Assembly (NCBI GenBank): GCA_021209875.1
Contig: JAGYVD010000004.1
Location: 3,410,001-3,474,000, forward strand
Reading direction: 5' to 3'
DNA from: Rosellinia necatrix
Lineage: Eukaryota > Ascomycota > Sordariomycetes > Xylariales > Xylariaceae
Length of the DNA: 64,000 nt
Shown here: positions 1 to 11,144 of the stretch, one piece after another
Layout of the letters: the number at the start of each line of letters is the position of its first letter
Numbering within the stretch: position 1 is the stretch's first letter
Notes under the pieces: generated by a model
Told to the model about the DNA's origin: nothing
The model's input: the letters and a program-made list of their open reading frames with translations, nothing else
Databases searched by the model: none
Made by a program: the position numbers and the translations under genes

Positions 1-154
1 GTAGGTATCTATTTAAACCTGGGGGGATAATAATTATGAACGTTAATATGTTGTTTTCTATGGCTGGATATTAGTCCAATAAAAAGAAAAACAACGGACT
101 GATTCTATTGGCCATATCATTTTATTTAGCAGTATTTCAAGTGATAGCTATTTA

Positions 155-204
<50 letters not shown>

Positions 205-574
205 AAAGCAGGATTTAAAACCGACGGTTTAAAAAGTACAATTATAACAGCCTTAAATAGGCCGGTTAGCGTCACAGGTATTATATTTTCAAGTACTTTT
301 TTGAACAGGTATACATTGTGCTGTTGCTGAAGTAGCTTTCAGCTTGCCCCATAGCTATCGCCAGCTTATCCACTTCCACAGAAAATGGTAAAACCTACAT
401 GTAGCAGAATCGCTCGATCGCGTATCTCCGAACCAGACACTCCCGACCCGACACACATCACTAGCACTCTGGTTTGGTGACGACTCTTGTGACAGCGTCG
501 TTCGAAGCGACGATGCCACGCGCACAGCGATATCTTTGCGAATGACGACCGTACGACCGCAGTAGAATCCCAAG
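1..574. other. Upstream spacer of the ABC transporter gene
   Basis: No coding region is supported here. The first 340 bases are AT-rich and hold an AGT trinucleotide run. The last 150 bases are more GC-balanced and probably contain the promoter and 5' leader of the downstream ABC transporter gene. I see no clear TATA box. Confidence 0.5.
156..204. repeat. (AGT)n microsatellite
   Basis: About 16 perfect AGT units in a row within AT-rich spacer DNA. It lies outside any supported exon and is probably length-polymorphic. Confidence 0.95.
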
Positions 575-3177
575 ATGGCGTGTGTCCCGACATCCGTCCG
601 TCATGGGCTGCCGTTCCCCCAGCGCCGCGGCGCCGCCCTCGCGAAGTTGGCTGGAGGCCCTTCCCTCCCGGCTCGCCATACTCCCCTCTCCCGCCCCTTT
701 GCGCGGATCGACGCTGCCGCCGCCGACGCCGCAGCTGCCGGCAGCCCGTCATGCGCTCGGTCCCTGTCCACCCGATCCCCGGCCATCCCATCCCCGGCCA
801 TCCGATCACCGGCCTTCCCGTCCCGTCCAATCCCCCACGAACCCAACCCAAGCCGTTTATCTCCACTCCTCAAGGCAACCAGAAGCCTACGTATCCAATC
901 CGGCGCGACGAGACAGTTTTCTCTTACACGCATACGCCAGAGGGACATCGGAAGCAGCCCCTCCACCAGCGCGGCGGAGGATACCATCAAGAGCACGACG
1001 CCTGTCGCACCCAAGCCCGGCGCCGTAATAAGCGATGGCGCCGCCGTTTTGACAGGGAGCCAGTCCGATACGGGTCCTCGGCCCGGGCGTGACACCGCCG
1101 TCGAGAACTACACTCCCAGCCCCTCACTCGAAAAGGGAGCCAAGGCAACGAGGCTTAATCTTCGGGCGCGCCTCAGCAAGGAAAAGGATGAGGCTAGGAA
1201 ATGGTCTACCTTGCGAGAGGTCTGGCGGCTTCTGCGGATCGCGCGCCGCGAGACGTGGCCGCTGCTCGGCGCTGTTTCCCTGCTCCTCGTGTCTTCCGCC
1301 GTCACCATAAGCGTGCCTCTGACCATTGGAAAGGTTATGAGTAAGTAGATCCGTGGCTCCCGGGCAACACCAGACCATATGCGCATGGTTCCAGGCTAAT
1401 TCGCTCACAAGATCTTGCTACGAGTGGGGCGACCGATGCCACGATATTCGGCCTGACTATGTATCAATTCTTCCCAGCCCTCGCTCTCGTCTTCACCATT
1501 GGCGCAGCCGCCAACTTTGGCCGCATTATCCTCCTCAGGGTCATTGGCGAGCGCGTCGTCTCGCGCTTGCGCTCCCAGCTGTACCGCAAGACCCTGGCCC
1601 AAGAAGGGGAGTTCTTCGATGCCAACAAGGTCGGGGACCTAACTTCCCGCTTCATTGCTGACACGACCATCGTTGGCAAGAGCATCACCCAGAACGTGTC
1701 CGATGGCCTGCGGTCCATTATCAGCTGTACCGCAAGCTTCATCGCCATGGCGTGGATCAGCCCCAGTCTCGTCTTGACTATATTCCTTGCCGCCCCTTTC
1801 ATCGGTGCCGGCACCATCGTATACAGTCGAGTAGCGAGGAGGCTGGCTACCCAGTCACAGAAGGCCCTGGGCTCTTTGAACAAGATCGGCAATGAGCGCT
1901 TGGAGAGTATCCGCACGGTTCAGGCCTTCGCGGCCGAGTCTCGAGAGGTCGGCCGGTATAATGCCCAAGTCAGGAAGCTCTTCAACATCGGCAAGACCCA
2001 GGCCTTGACGGACGCGCGATTCTTTGCCCTCAATGGATGGCTCGGCAATATGATCGTAATTGGCCTGTTGTGGCACGGCGGTAGCCTCGTTCGAGATGGT
2101 TTCTTGACGCTAGGCGACTTGACCACTTTCATGATGTATGCAGTATATGCCGGGACAAGCGTCATAGGAGTCACCAGTTTCCTATCAGAGCTCATGAAGG
2201 GCGTCGGAGCCGCAACCCGTCTATTCGAGCTCGAGGATCGCAAACCGGCCATTCCTCCGACGCGCGGCACCCTTGTGCAATCGGCCAAGGGTCTAATTGA
2301 ATTCTCTGGTGTCTCTTTTGCTTACCCCACGCGGCCGGATAACCGAATCTTCAACAACATGAGCTTCTCGATTCCCGAGGGTAGCAATGTATGCATTGTT
2401 GGCCCCTCGGGTGGTGGAAAGTCCACCGTGACGTCGCTTCTGCTACGCTTCTACGACCTGGATGGCGGCTCAATCCGCGTGAACGGCGTAGATATCGCCA
2501 CCATGAATGCGAAGTCATTGCGCCGGCATATCGGCGTAGTCGCGCAGGAGCCTGTTCTATTCTCAGGCACAATAGCGGAGAACATTGCATACAGCAACCC
2601 CCAGGCGGACCGCGCTGCCATCGTCCAGGCTGCTTCGAGAGCGAACTGCACCTTCATCACCAAGCTTCAGAAGGGTCTCGACACAGAGGTCGGTTCTCGA
2701 GGCACACAACTCTCTGGCGGGCAAAAGCAACGCATCGCCATCGCCCGTGCCCTTCTAAAGAATCCCGATATCCTCATCCTCGACGAGGCCACCTCCGCTC
2801 TCGACGCCGAATCCGAGGTAGCCGTGAACGCCGCCCTCGCGCAGCTCATGAGCGGCAATATGACGACCATCTCAATTGCGCATCGCCTATCAACGATCAA
2901 GCGATCTGACATTATCATCGTCCTCAACAGCGGGGGCTCCGTGGCCGAGACGGGGTCCTACACACAGCTCAGCGCAGATAAGGATTCGGCCTTCAGTAAG
3001 CTCATGGAATGGCAGATGACGGGCGGCGAGAACCCGAACCCCCCGGCGCCCCGTCGGCTACTGCACGATGTTAATGCGGAAACGGAAGCGGCCGAAGAGG
3101 AGTTTGAAGAGACCGAAGACATCGACGAAGAAGAGATTGACGACGTAAAGAAGACGGATGAGAAACGACGGACGTAG
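575..3177 (+). CDS. MDL1: Mitochondrial ABC half-transporter, MDL1/ABCB10 type
   Basis: Two exons, 575-1340 and 1412-3177, give 843 residues. The intron has a GTAAGT donor and an AAG acceptor, and splicing restores the frame at the end of the first membrane segment. The N-terminus is rich in Arg, Ala and Ser and poor in acidic residues, as expected of a mitochondrial presequence. It is followed by a Pro-rich linker of nearly 200 residues with repeated SPAIP-like units. A six-helix ABC membrane domain (about residues 215-500) and one nucleotide-binding domain follow. Walker A GPSGGGKST is at 586-594, signature LSGGQ at 689, Walker B ILILDEA at 709-715 and H-loop His at 746. The tail is strongly acidic. 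The single TMD-NBD order means it acts as a dimer. MDL1 family members sit in the inner mitochondrial membrane and export peptides from the matrix. ATM1 is a less likely alternative, because the start and linker resemble MDL1-type proteins. Substrate is inferred from family only. Confidence 0.9.
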
Positions 3178-4221
3178 GAAAGGCGCGACTCAAGATGATT
3201 ATCACTACATATCTATATGCAGCTTGCGTCGCGAACGAAATGGGCAGGCCGCTTGATTTTACTTATTTTAAAAAAAAAAAAATTGGGGTCGCTCGGTTAC
3301 TTCAGCGACCTATTTCTGCTCCCGGTTACAAAGGATCTAGTGTATAAGGTACCATAGAATCGGGCACGGCAAAGGGATGATACCATAGAGGGAAACGTGG
3401 GAGGGGCGTGGGGCAGAATGGAGGGAGCCGTGGCGGTCTTAGTGGAACGAAATTACCGTCTTTTCACCTTCCTTCCTACCGTATAACATCTGGAGAGAGG
3501 AGATGGGAAGAAAAAAGGAGACTTCTCTTGTATATTACGCATATACTCACCGTACCCATGTGTGTTTTTCCCCGGGTTGTTTATGTATGGACGCATTAGA
3601 CTGGTGGTTTGCATGTAAGGCATAAGCAGTCCTAGGTCTCTACTTCCTACATCCAATATTTAAGTTAATTAACCTCGCAGAGCCTAGAGCCATATCGGCA
3701 GCGGTTTCTGCCATGTTTAGCGACCCACCGTCCTTCCAGCCAGTGGTTATCTAGATACATGGCCCCTGAAATGAAAATATCAGAGGAGGGGAGGGGGAGG
3801 CGGAGGCGGGAATCAGCATAGAAGGAAGGGTTGTTATTTAGTATACCTACCTACCTACGTTCTCAACTGCTATAATCATCATACAACTTATAAATATGAA
3901 TAGCTAATTCATTGTTTGAGCGCTCAAGGGCTTTGGACATCGATGGTTTACATTTCTCACGATTTACAAAGAAGAGGCAGACAACTTTCTTCTGCCTTGT
4001 ATAAAGAACCAAACCAGCTGAGTGCTACGCTGACATGCAGGCAAACGCTTCCAATCCGGTTAGAATGGCCAACCTGGCACATTTTTGGGGCGGTATTGTA
4101 ATGATGCGATGCAAGAAAGGCTACTCAGGGCTTTACCCCTCGATCATCACCTCGTATAGCCCACCATGGATATCAAGGGCCTCCTTCAAAATCCGTAGCC
4201 ATTTGCAGGCAGCAAGCTGGT
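3178..4221. other. Spacer after MDL1
   Basis: This stretch contains the 3' end of the MDL1 transcript and a 13-base A run near 3270. A short purine-rich patch lies near 3785-3815. Small open frames here lack family features and I do not call any of them genes. Confidence 0.5.
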
Positions 4222-5010
4222 GAGCCTTGGTCACCATTCTACGATACATCACAACGAAGTCTCTATCGCGGCCATGGAAGTCAGTATGAAGATGATACTT
4301 ATAGCCAGTTCAACCATTTCGAGCCCCTTGAGGGTGTCGATGCGTCTTTTGCGGCAACGGTATTGTCGTATCCGACGCTGGCAGGTAACAACTTCTATCC
4401 ATCCGAGGCCCAGGCTAATGTCCACACGGAGAACAATACCATTTACGACAACCAGCTTCCGGCCACATTATTCGAAGATACATCGCCTTCCATAGACCTC
4501 AACAGCGTAGGGGAGTTTCAGAGAAACGTCTCGGTGGGACATGAAATAACTACCATAGATCTACCCGATAAACCCGAGGCAGGTCAACATGGCCAGTCGG
4601 TACTCGGGGAATACTCAACCAACAATATGCTCTCGCAGACCTCATGGAATGCGCCAGTCGGCGAATTAATAAACGCCGATAAATCAATGAATTTCATCGA
4701 ATCGGAAGACCTCTGCACATGCCTCGGTATCCTACGTAAGTCGAAGCTCGTCAAGGCATTTAACCAGCATCCTCTCAGACTAGACGCCGCGCTTCTCATT
4801 TCAGAAGCCAATCCCATAAAGGGAGAAAAGAGGTCCCGTGCGAAGACATTTGTCTCCACGGAAGCACCCCGGGAATACAAGATCCGAATAGTCTTACATG
4901 GATTACAAGATAACAAAGATGTGGTTGGCGAGATCTTCTCAGGTGCTGGTTTCTTTCTCCAACGTCCATATGCCGGTGAAGTTGTACCCGGGGTCGAATA
5001 CGATGGCCCG
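4222..5010 (+). pseudogene. SNF2/HLTF-like helicase N-terminal fragment
   Basis: An open frame runs from about 4222 without a convincing ATG. Its last 110 residues look like the region before the SNF2 ATPase core in fungal Rad16/HLTF-type helicases. The recognisable motifs are APREYKIRIVLHGLQDNKD and then GFFLQRPYAGEVVPGVEYD. The expected continuation (the 'NPHYLLRPG' type motif and the ATPase) is missing, because from about 5010 the sequence belongs to an NLR-like relic on the other strand. The residues after this point in the open frame (to 5067) are therefore antisense NLR sequence, not helicase. An ATG at 4166 starts only ten codons before a stop. I infer a truncated, probably dead copy. 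The family assignment rests on memory of motif patterns and is moderate. Confidence 0.5.
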
Positions 5011-6260
5011 AGCATAGAGGAACATTCTTGTCGTGCACATCGATCACGACTGCTGTATCGGTTGTGAGCCGCAAAAGATCTGCTTCCGGTCGGGCGCCAA
5101 CGATGGTCCTCAGCTTCCCACACGCTTTGGCCAACCTGAGAAGTTCCGTTACAAGTCTACCACGCTCCACTTCACTGACCTAGTGGATGCTTGACAATGC
5201 TGAAGTCTTAGCTTCCCGGTGTGTCAGGAGGGCTAATGCTGCCTTAGCCCCTTCGATAGCCTTGAGTTGATTCACTATGGCGCTGGATAAGATAGTTTGG
5301 CCCGAGTTAATAAATAGAATGCGGTTTTCTCGTGCCAATCCGCGTTTACAAAATCTTTATAAGACCAGAAAACCCCCCAGGGAACAAGTATACTTACCCG
5401 CCCCCGGAATCCCCGCCGGCCACAAGAGCTGAGGCTCTTTCTACGTACTCCCGACCCATTCCGTGAAGGGCTGGGATCTTAAGAGCCAATCCCCGGTTTC
5501 TTGACAGCGAAGACCGTCTAAGCGGTTGAGTGTGTCGTTGTATTTACATGAGTTGAGGGACGAGATGATACGGTAGAAGTCCTTTCTAAGAGCTTTGATA
5601 GCCCGAACTTTGAAACTTGTCTTTTCATGTGCCCGGAAGCCGAATTCATGTTGGATATACCCTAGGCATATACCCGTTCTCATGAGTCGAGTGAGTCGTT
5701 CTACTTGACCTGCAACCTCCGATATGTTCGAACGATACTTTGGCCACAGTCGGCTGAAGAGAATCATCCAATCCAAAGTGATAATCCAGGATAATTGGTG
5801 ACACGAAGCACACTAACACGCATAATCTACGGTGCTACTTGGACGAATAAAAAGTCATAACGTTACACGATAGAAGTACAGAATATCTCTGAAAATTAGG
5901 ATGGCAATTCCCCTGGGCTCGTTGTTTCGATTTATTATCGTGATTGTAGTTCGAGAGCCGGGAAATACCTTTCCTACTTCCGCAATCGCATTAACAAGTG
6001 AGTCAAAAGCATCGTCCGACTTTCTTGCCCGTTGTAAGAGAATTTCAATAGGCCCCCAGAGGATGGTCAAAATACCCCGGTTTCCATGGAGTTTTTATTA
6101 TTATTAATGACAGCAGTATACCCGTCTACGCGCTCTAGATAAAGCTGTATTTTGGATAGATTGCGGAACCTACTATTCCTGTGCTGTTCCGTCTGTATCT
6201 TGTCTGTTATGTCGTAAATATCACTGATAGATGTGACGGCATACATCTCGTTCGAAGGTA
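5010..6260 (-). pseudogene. Decayed NACHT/NLR-type (STAND) gene remnant
   Basis: Reading the minus strand from about 6245 downward, pieces of a fungal STAND protein appear in order. First comes an N-terminal helical region (SISDIYDITDKIQ, then LSKIQLYLERVDGYTAV). After a one-base frame change near 6070 comes TILWGPIEILLQ. A helical stretch then ends in LDGLRCQETGDWLLR and PFTEWVGS near 5450. Just past an in-frame TAG near 5441 is a P-loop, LLWPAGIPGAGK (GIPGAGK at 5413-5393), directly followed by a GTAAGT-like donor. Further on are TILSSAIVNQLKAIEG near 5290, the NACHT-like LLRLAKACGKLR and ARPEADLLRL near 5100, and MFLYARAIVFD near 5020. Frameshifts, the stop and a deletion between the last two blocks show it is not functional. 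Intact relatives are signalling ATPases of fungal heterokaryon incompatibility and innate recognition. No C-terminal repeat domain remains. Confidence 0.75.
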
Positions 6261-7924
6261 TGCGGGGAAGGCAGGGCTACCGGCTGAATAAAACCGACTA
6301 GGTGTAGAGGAATGATGTTGGGATGCTGAAGCTGGTTCAAGAGCCGTAAACAAGCAAGCCCCCTTTCGGCCTCCTTTCTCTCGACTTTGAAATTGAAGAT
6401 GGATTGCCGATGTTATTGCAGTAGACCCTTTCGGCATATCAATCGCGCCAAGTTTGGTCATGGTTGACGACGATGCCACTTAGGATCCTTGATCGTTCCA
6501 GACTTCAAGATTCCAGGTTCAGAATGAGGTTTGGATCGCGAGCATCGCAATCATCCTGCTACTAAACGAAGTCCCCTTCCCTTCCATGAGCGGGTTTCGA
6601 AGTGACATACGCCCGAATTGACGAAGGTTTAACTTAAGTAATATGATTATGTCGTCTTTTCTTTTCCTTTCCTTCCTGGTTGCTATCAATGATCTCGGTG
6701 CTTTAGCAAGCGTACGGCATGATAAGGATCCATCCGGTCGCGATTGTCAACCTTGGGCTCCGGATGGACCATGTTGCAATGGTACTACATCCTCTTGGAG
6801 AGGCGATTGTATTGGGCATCTTCATGAATTGCTTTGGTGTAATCTACACAACGTATCGGTTCGGCACTCTCTGTAGAGAAACTCCAAGACGACTTGGTGT
6901 GTGGCATTGCCATATAGTGGAAGTCGGGTTGCCATTGCCACCATAGGTACTAACAGATATTAGATATTAGGGCCTTTATGACGAAATAAATTTAGCTAGC
7001 GAGATGGGCTAGTGCATGGGCTAGGTAGTTATAGGTAGGAAAAGAAAAGAAATCATTATGAGGATTGCTACTACCTAGATAGAGCACAGTAACTTCCCTC
7101 CCTCTCCCTTACGCGCTACACCTACCTATTTGCCCTATTGGTCACCTGACTGACGGGTGGGTGTAGAACGGACAAAGGCGGAGAATGAATTAAGCCCAAA
7201 TTGGCATAGACATCCAGAAATGGTAAGACCTTATCCGTGACTAATATGCTCAAATACACAAGTAGGTACATGTTTGATGGGGGTTATCTGCGCCACCCTC
7301 GCGTTATCATCACGTGTATCCAACAGCTCTAACAGCCTTCCCAGTGAACTCTCTCTGCTGTGTCCCCAAGCGAAACATATCTCATCACCATCAATCGCAA
7401 CTTATGGACCAGCCCTGCTCCTGACTGCTATTGCACTAGATAAATCAAAAGCCAACCCCGGACTCGCCAATTGGGGGTTCTGCACTGTCATCGCTGGCCG
7501 TCAGCCACCTTGTCGCTCCGTTGTTTGTTCGGACGCGAGAGGTTGGAGAGCGAGCTGCCTGGACTTGTCCGTCATTCACCAACTCTGACCGTACGTGCTC
7601 TTTGGCGTACGGTACGGCATTTTGGGGGACACCTTAGTTCGGGGGCATTACACACAGTAGCTAGAGCCAGCCGCCAGCCGGCCATCTGCTTCGCGTTGCC
7701 CTGTTCGGCTTCAACGAGCATCCGCGATTCCACCCGTAGACTGTTGTTGATTTGAAATATAAACCCTCTCGCACCTAACAAGACCACCGCACCACCAAAC
7801 GCCTAAGACGCCCAGACCGTTGCTGCTTTTGGCGGGAGAACGGCAATATACCATATACCCCATTCCGCGCTCAACAAGCCGCTCGCGCCGCTTCCCCCCG
7901 TCATCTCTTCGTCATCTCTTCGCC
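6261..7924. other. Spacer between the NLR relic and the Rtt103-like gene
   Basis: The first part may hold an eroded N-terminal exon of the NLR relic (minus strand, 6479-6207), but I cannot join it in frame. A small open frame at 6643-6876 is described separately. From about 7560 to 7924 the sequence is GC-balanced and pyrimidine-rich and probably contains the promoter of the downstream gene. Confidence 0.4.
6643..6876 (+). CDS. Possible small secreted Cys-containing protein (doubtful)
   Basis: A 77-residue open frame starts with a hydrophobic, signal-peptide-like segment (MIMSSFLFLSFLVAINDLG). A short region with five Cys follows, including the DGPCCNG string. That is the general look of small secreted fungal proteins. 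It could equally be chance, because the frame is short, sits in a degraded neighbourhood, and has no family match I recognise. No intron or promoter signal decides the matter. Confidence 0.2.
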   Translation: MIMSSFLFLSFLVAINDLGALASVRHDKDPSGRDCQPWAPDGPCCNGTTSSWRGDCIGHLHELLWCNLHNVSVRHSL

Positions 7925-9335
7925 ATGGCGTACAACGACGACGCGGTTCTTGCCAAGCTCTCGTCTCTGTCCGAGACGCAGGACAGCATCGTTAGCGTAG
8001 CCCAGTGGATCATGTTCTACAGGTATAGCAATCCGTTGTGGTTTGGGCAGTAGTGACAAGCCGCGCCATGGTCATGCCCGTCCGGTCGAACAATGCTGAC
8101 CCTGTGTTGCCAGACGTCATGCAGACCGCACCGTCCAGCTCTGGCTCCAGAAATTGAAGGACTCGGCTAGTCACAAGCGCTTAAATCTCATCTATCTCGC
8201 GAACGGTAAGCCTCAAGCAATCCCAACCTATGTGCGCGCCGTTACTCACACCCTCATCGCAGAGGTAGCGCAGCAGTCCAAAGCCCGTCGCAAGGAAGAA
8301 TTTCTGGTCTCATTCTCGCCTGCCGTTGCCGAGGCCGTTGCTGTTGCTTACAAGGGCGCACCCCACGATGTCCAACAACGAATTCGTAGAGTGGTCGATG
8401 TTTGGAGGGAACGTGGCGTCTTCGAGGGACCTATCCAGCAGGCCGTCGAAGCTCGCATTCATGGTGAGTGTCATCGCAACCCGCCACCCGCCATGGCTCC
8501 CCTTTATTTACATTCTATAGATCTCGATAAAGTTCGTGGTAGTACCAAGGCCGGGCTCAGCGGTTCCATCTTCGGCTCGGCTTCGTCCCTGCCAGCTGAA
8601 CTGACGCCTCTCGTTGCGCCCCAGCAAAACGTCTCCAAAGTGGTTTTGAGTACTAAACCCGCAGTAAAGTCGGCCAACTCGGATTACGAGAGCCTCATGG
8701 CCCCGGGCAGCACCGTCCCTTCGGCCCCCGTCTACGCCGCTCGGCTTAGCGGTCTACTCAAGACCTTGGCCCAGGCGGAGGGCGCGGTGGAGCAATGTGT
8801 CAAAGCGCGAAGAGAGCTGGTCAACGAGCTTCAAAAACTCTTGGACATCAACAGAAATGCGCTCATCGCAGACGAGAACGAGCTCGAGAATGTCCTGCAG
8901 AAGAAGATCAAGGTTGAAGACAAGAAGACGGGGGTAGAGAGAGCCATCATGGCCGGGCTCCCCAATGACGAACCCTACCCAACCGGCAACGGCCAGGGGG
9001 GCGACCAACCGCCGGCGGTGGAGCCGGATAGACCCGAGGTCGAGGCCTTGACGCCGCCATCCAACGACGATGACGAGGAATTCGAGCCGGAACCCAACCC
9101 GCCACCTGAGTGGTCGCCTGATTTCCCCCCCGAAAACACAATTCCCACTCACACGGCACCAACCACGCAGACGCTCCCCACCATAGGTTCACCCTGCAAG
9201 TCTGTCGCGACTTCGGCCAACGGGACAAAGCGACGGCGCCTGGACAATACGAATGAGTTCCCGGACCTTGGGGGCGACGACGGCATCGATTCTGACGTGG
9301 CCGAGATGCTCCGTAAAGATAGCACGAGCAACTGA
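7925..9335 (+). CDS. RTT103: Rtt103-like CID (RNA polymerase II CTD-interacting) protein
   Basis: Four exons (7925-8022, 8114-8205, 8263-8463, 8521-9335) give 401 residues. Residues 1-135 form a CID/RPR domain: an N-terminal LAKLSSLSETQDSI helix, then SVAQWIMFYRRHADRTVQLW, then LNLIYLANEVAQQSKARRKEEF, then RIRRVVDVWRERGVF. Residues about 208-278 are heptad-like and probably coiled. The C-terminus is acidic and Pro-rich with a KRRR cluster near 365 that could be a nuclear signal. Yeast Rtt103 binds Ser2-phosphorylated Pol II CTD and recruits the Rat1 exonuclease for transcription termination, so the same nuclear role is inferred. Introns 2 and 3 are both 57 nt, multiples of three and stop-free, so unspliced RNA still reads through. 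Their removal is required to give a continuous CID. Confidence 0.88.
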
Positions 9336-9918
9336 GAGGCCCCGAGGAGAGAATGATATTCTGGGCGATATATCCATGTTTGGTCATTTCCTGCTGGCCT
9401 AGATACATCCGAGTTTGGTGATTCATATGGACGGTCCTCACGCCCGCCGTTTTGGGGCTATCTCGTCATTGCTACATGACGAGTAGGAAGCAATAGTGGG
9501 ATCTAGGCGCCACCAGCTCTGCTTGCCGCTACCTAATATACTCTAGTGGAATACTCGGCCGAGGCGCGGATAAATATGCGCATTATTTTGTTGCCAGCGT
9601 GATCCACCCCAATCCAACGATATTTCTGTTATGGGGCAAGTTATGCCGTTGCACCGGTATGCCGGGGAGAGTCTTCTGATGTATTATGTTCTTTTATTGT
9701 ATTCCTTCGGAGGCGATAACGATATTTAGCTCTCCAATAAAATTAATGATATAACGCCCGAGTCTTTTCTGGGGGCATTGTTCGGCCAGAATGGTGTTTC
9801 TCCGAATATCACAAAGGGAAAAATATAAAATCTAGCCTAGTGCTGGTGCGGACCAGCATGTCGCAAACGCCTTATGGCCCTCGATGCGAAGCGCTCAGTC
9901 TTTCTATTCTTTTCCTCC
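9336..9918. other. Convergent 3' spacer
   Basis: This lies between the stops of the Rtt103-like gene (+) and the unknown gene at 9919-11144 (-). It is moderately AT-rich with several AATAAA-like strings (for example near 9737 and 9820) that could serve as poly(A) signals. No gene is seen. Confidence 0.5.
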
Positions 9919-11144
9919 TCAAGCCGACTCGGCTTGGGCGAGCAGCCGCGCTCTCCAGCCATTGCAGACCTCCTCGAAACCACCAACGACATCCCGGCAG
10001 ACGCCAGCGCACTCGCGGTTCTCTAACCTTTCCCCCCAGTTGCCCCTAGCCAACCACCTCTCACCTTCATCTCTGAGTTCCTCTTCGCGTCTCATCTCCG
10101 ACACCATCTCCTTTGCCGTCCTGAGCCTTCTCGTGGCAGTGGTGGTGGTCTGCCGGGACATATGTAGCGTATCGGAGAGATAATTTAGAGTCTGTACTAG
10201 ATCTGATGTAACCGAATGCAACGCCGCTAATGAGTCGAAAGCCGAGGTTGCCGGCCGAGGCATGTCATTGGACACGGCCGTGAGTATCGGTAGCAAGGCG
10301 TCGATGGTCTCCGGGTCGGGAGGGGCGACCAGCGGGGAAAGCAAAGGGAAAGTAAGGTTGTGGAGTTGCCTCGTCTGGTGCGTTAGATGTGTCGCCAAGG
10401 CAGAGTGTGCAGTTATCAATCTACAGTAAAATGGGTCAGCAGGGTTTCGGTGGGACAGTGTCGACAGAGAGGGACTCGCTCGGAGGCTCACCTTGTTGTG
10501 CTACCCTCGACCCCGGATTGGGAGCCGAGATCTCTCAAGCCATCTGTCACCCGCTTGAAGACGCCGTCCGCCGGACTCCCCGTGCTCTCGGTTCCTCTCC
10601 GGGCGAGCGACTCAACCGCATCCATCCTAGCGACTAGGCTCGGCGGCATGCCGGGCGAGTCCAGGTCGGATTCTGAGCCGTATTCACTCCCGTCGTAGGC
10701 ACTCTCTGTCCGCCGATGGCCACGGGGATTTGGCGAGGGCACGCTCAAACTGGCGCTCTTCGTCCTGCTTGGTAGTTCAGACTGACTGCCAACATCAACA
10801 CCGCTATCTCTCACGCCGTCGGCTTGATCTTGGCCTCCTTCTTGTGCCTCGTAATCGTCCCCATAATACTCGTCCTCGTCGCCAGACCCAGATAAGGCAT
10901 CGGCCAGTTCGTCCGCTAGGTTCCCAAGGCCGTTATCCTCGCCGCCGCCACCACCACCACCGACGCCGAAGTCGTGGAACTCGGCTTCGTTCATGCTCCG
11001 CCGGAGTGGTGTCAGAGGTTCGTGTAAGGACGACTTGGACTGGCGCCGGGCACTGGGCGATATATTAGGGCTTGTGCCGGGGTAGATGGCGTCCATGCCA
11101 GACGAGCGCCGCGAATGTATCGGGGTATGCGGTGACTGGGGCAT
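9919..11144 (-). CDS. Uncharacterised coiled-coil protein with acidic linker
   Basis: Two exons on the minus strand (11144-10492 and 10420-9919) give 384 residues. The donor GTGAGC and acceptor TGTAG join as AG|A (Arg) and connect GVEGSTT to RLITAHSALATHL. The N-terminal half is Ser/Pro-rich and looks phosphorylatable (PQSPHTPIHSRRSSG, PLTPLRRS). It carries a Gly run of seven, then an acidic Asp/Glu segment. The C-terminal half (about 218-384) is predicted mainly helical with evenly spaced Leu, a DTLHMSRQTTTTATRRL stretch and a WGERL motif, suggesting a conserved coiled-coil domain. I recognise the style of a conserved filamentous-fungal protein but no named family. No signal peptide or membrane helix is visible. 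It is convergent with the Rtt103-like gene. Confidence 0.75.

Noticed and set aside
6719..6946. Frame containing GVWHCHIVEVG, reminiscent of a multicopper oxidase copper site
   Set aside because: Only one short resemblance, with no other copper motif and no continuation. It is probably chance.
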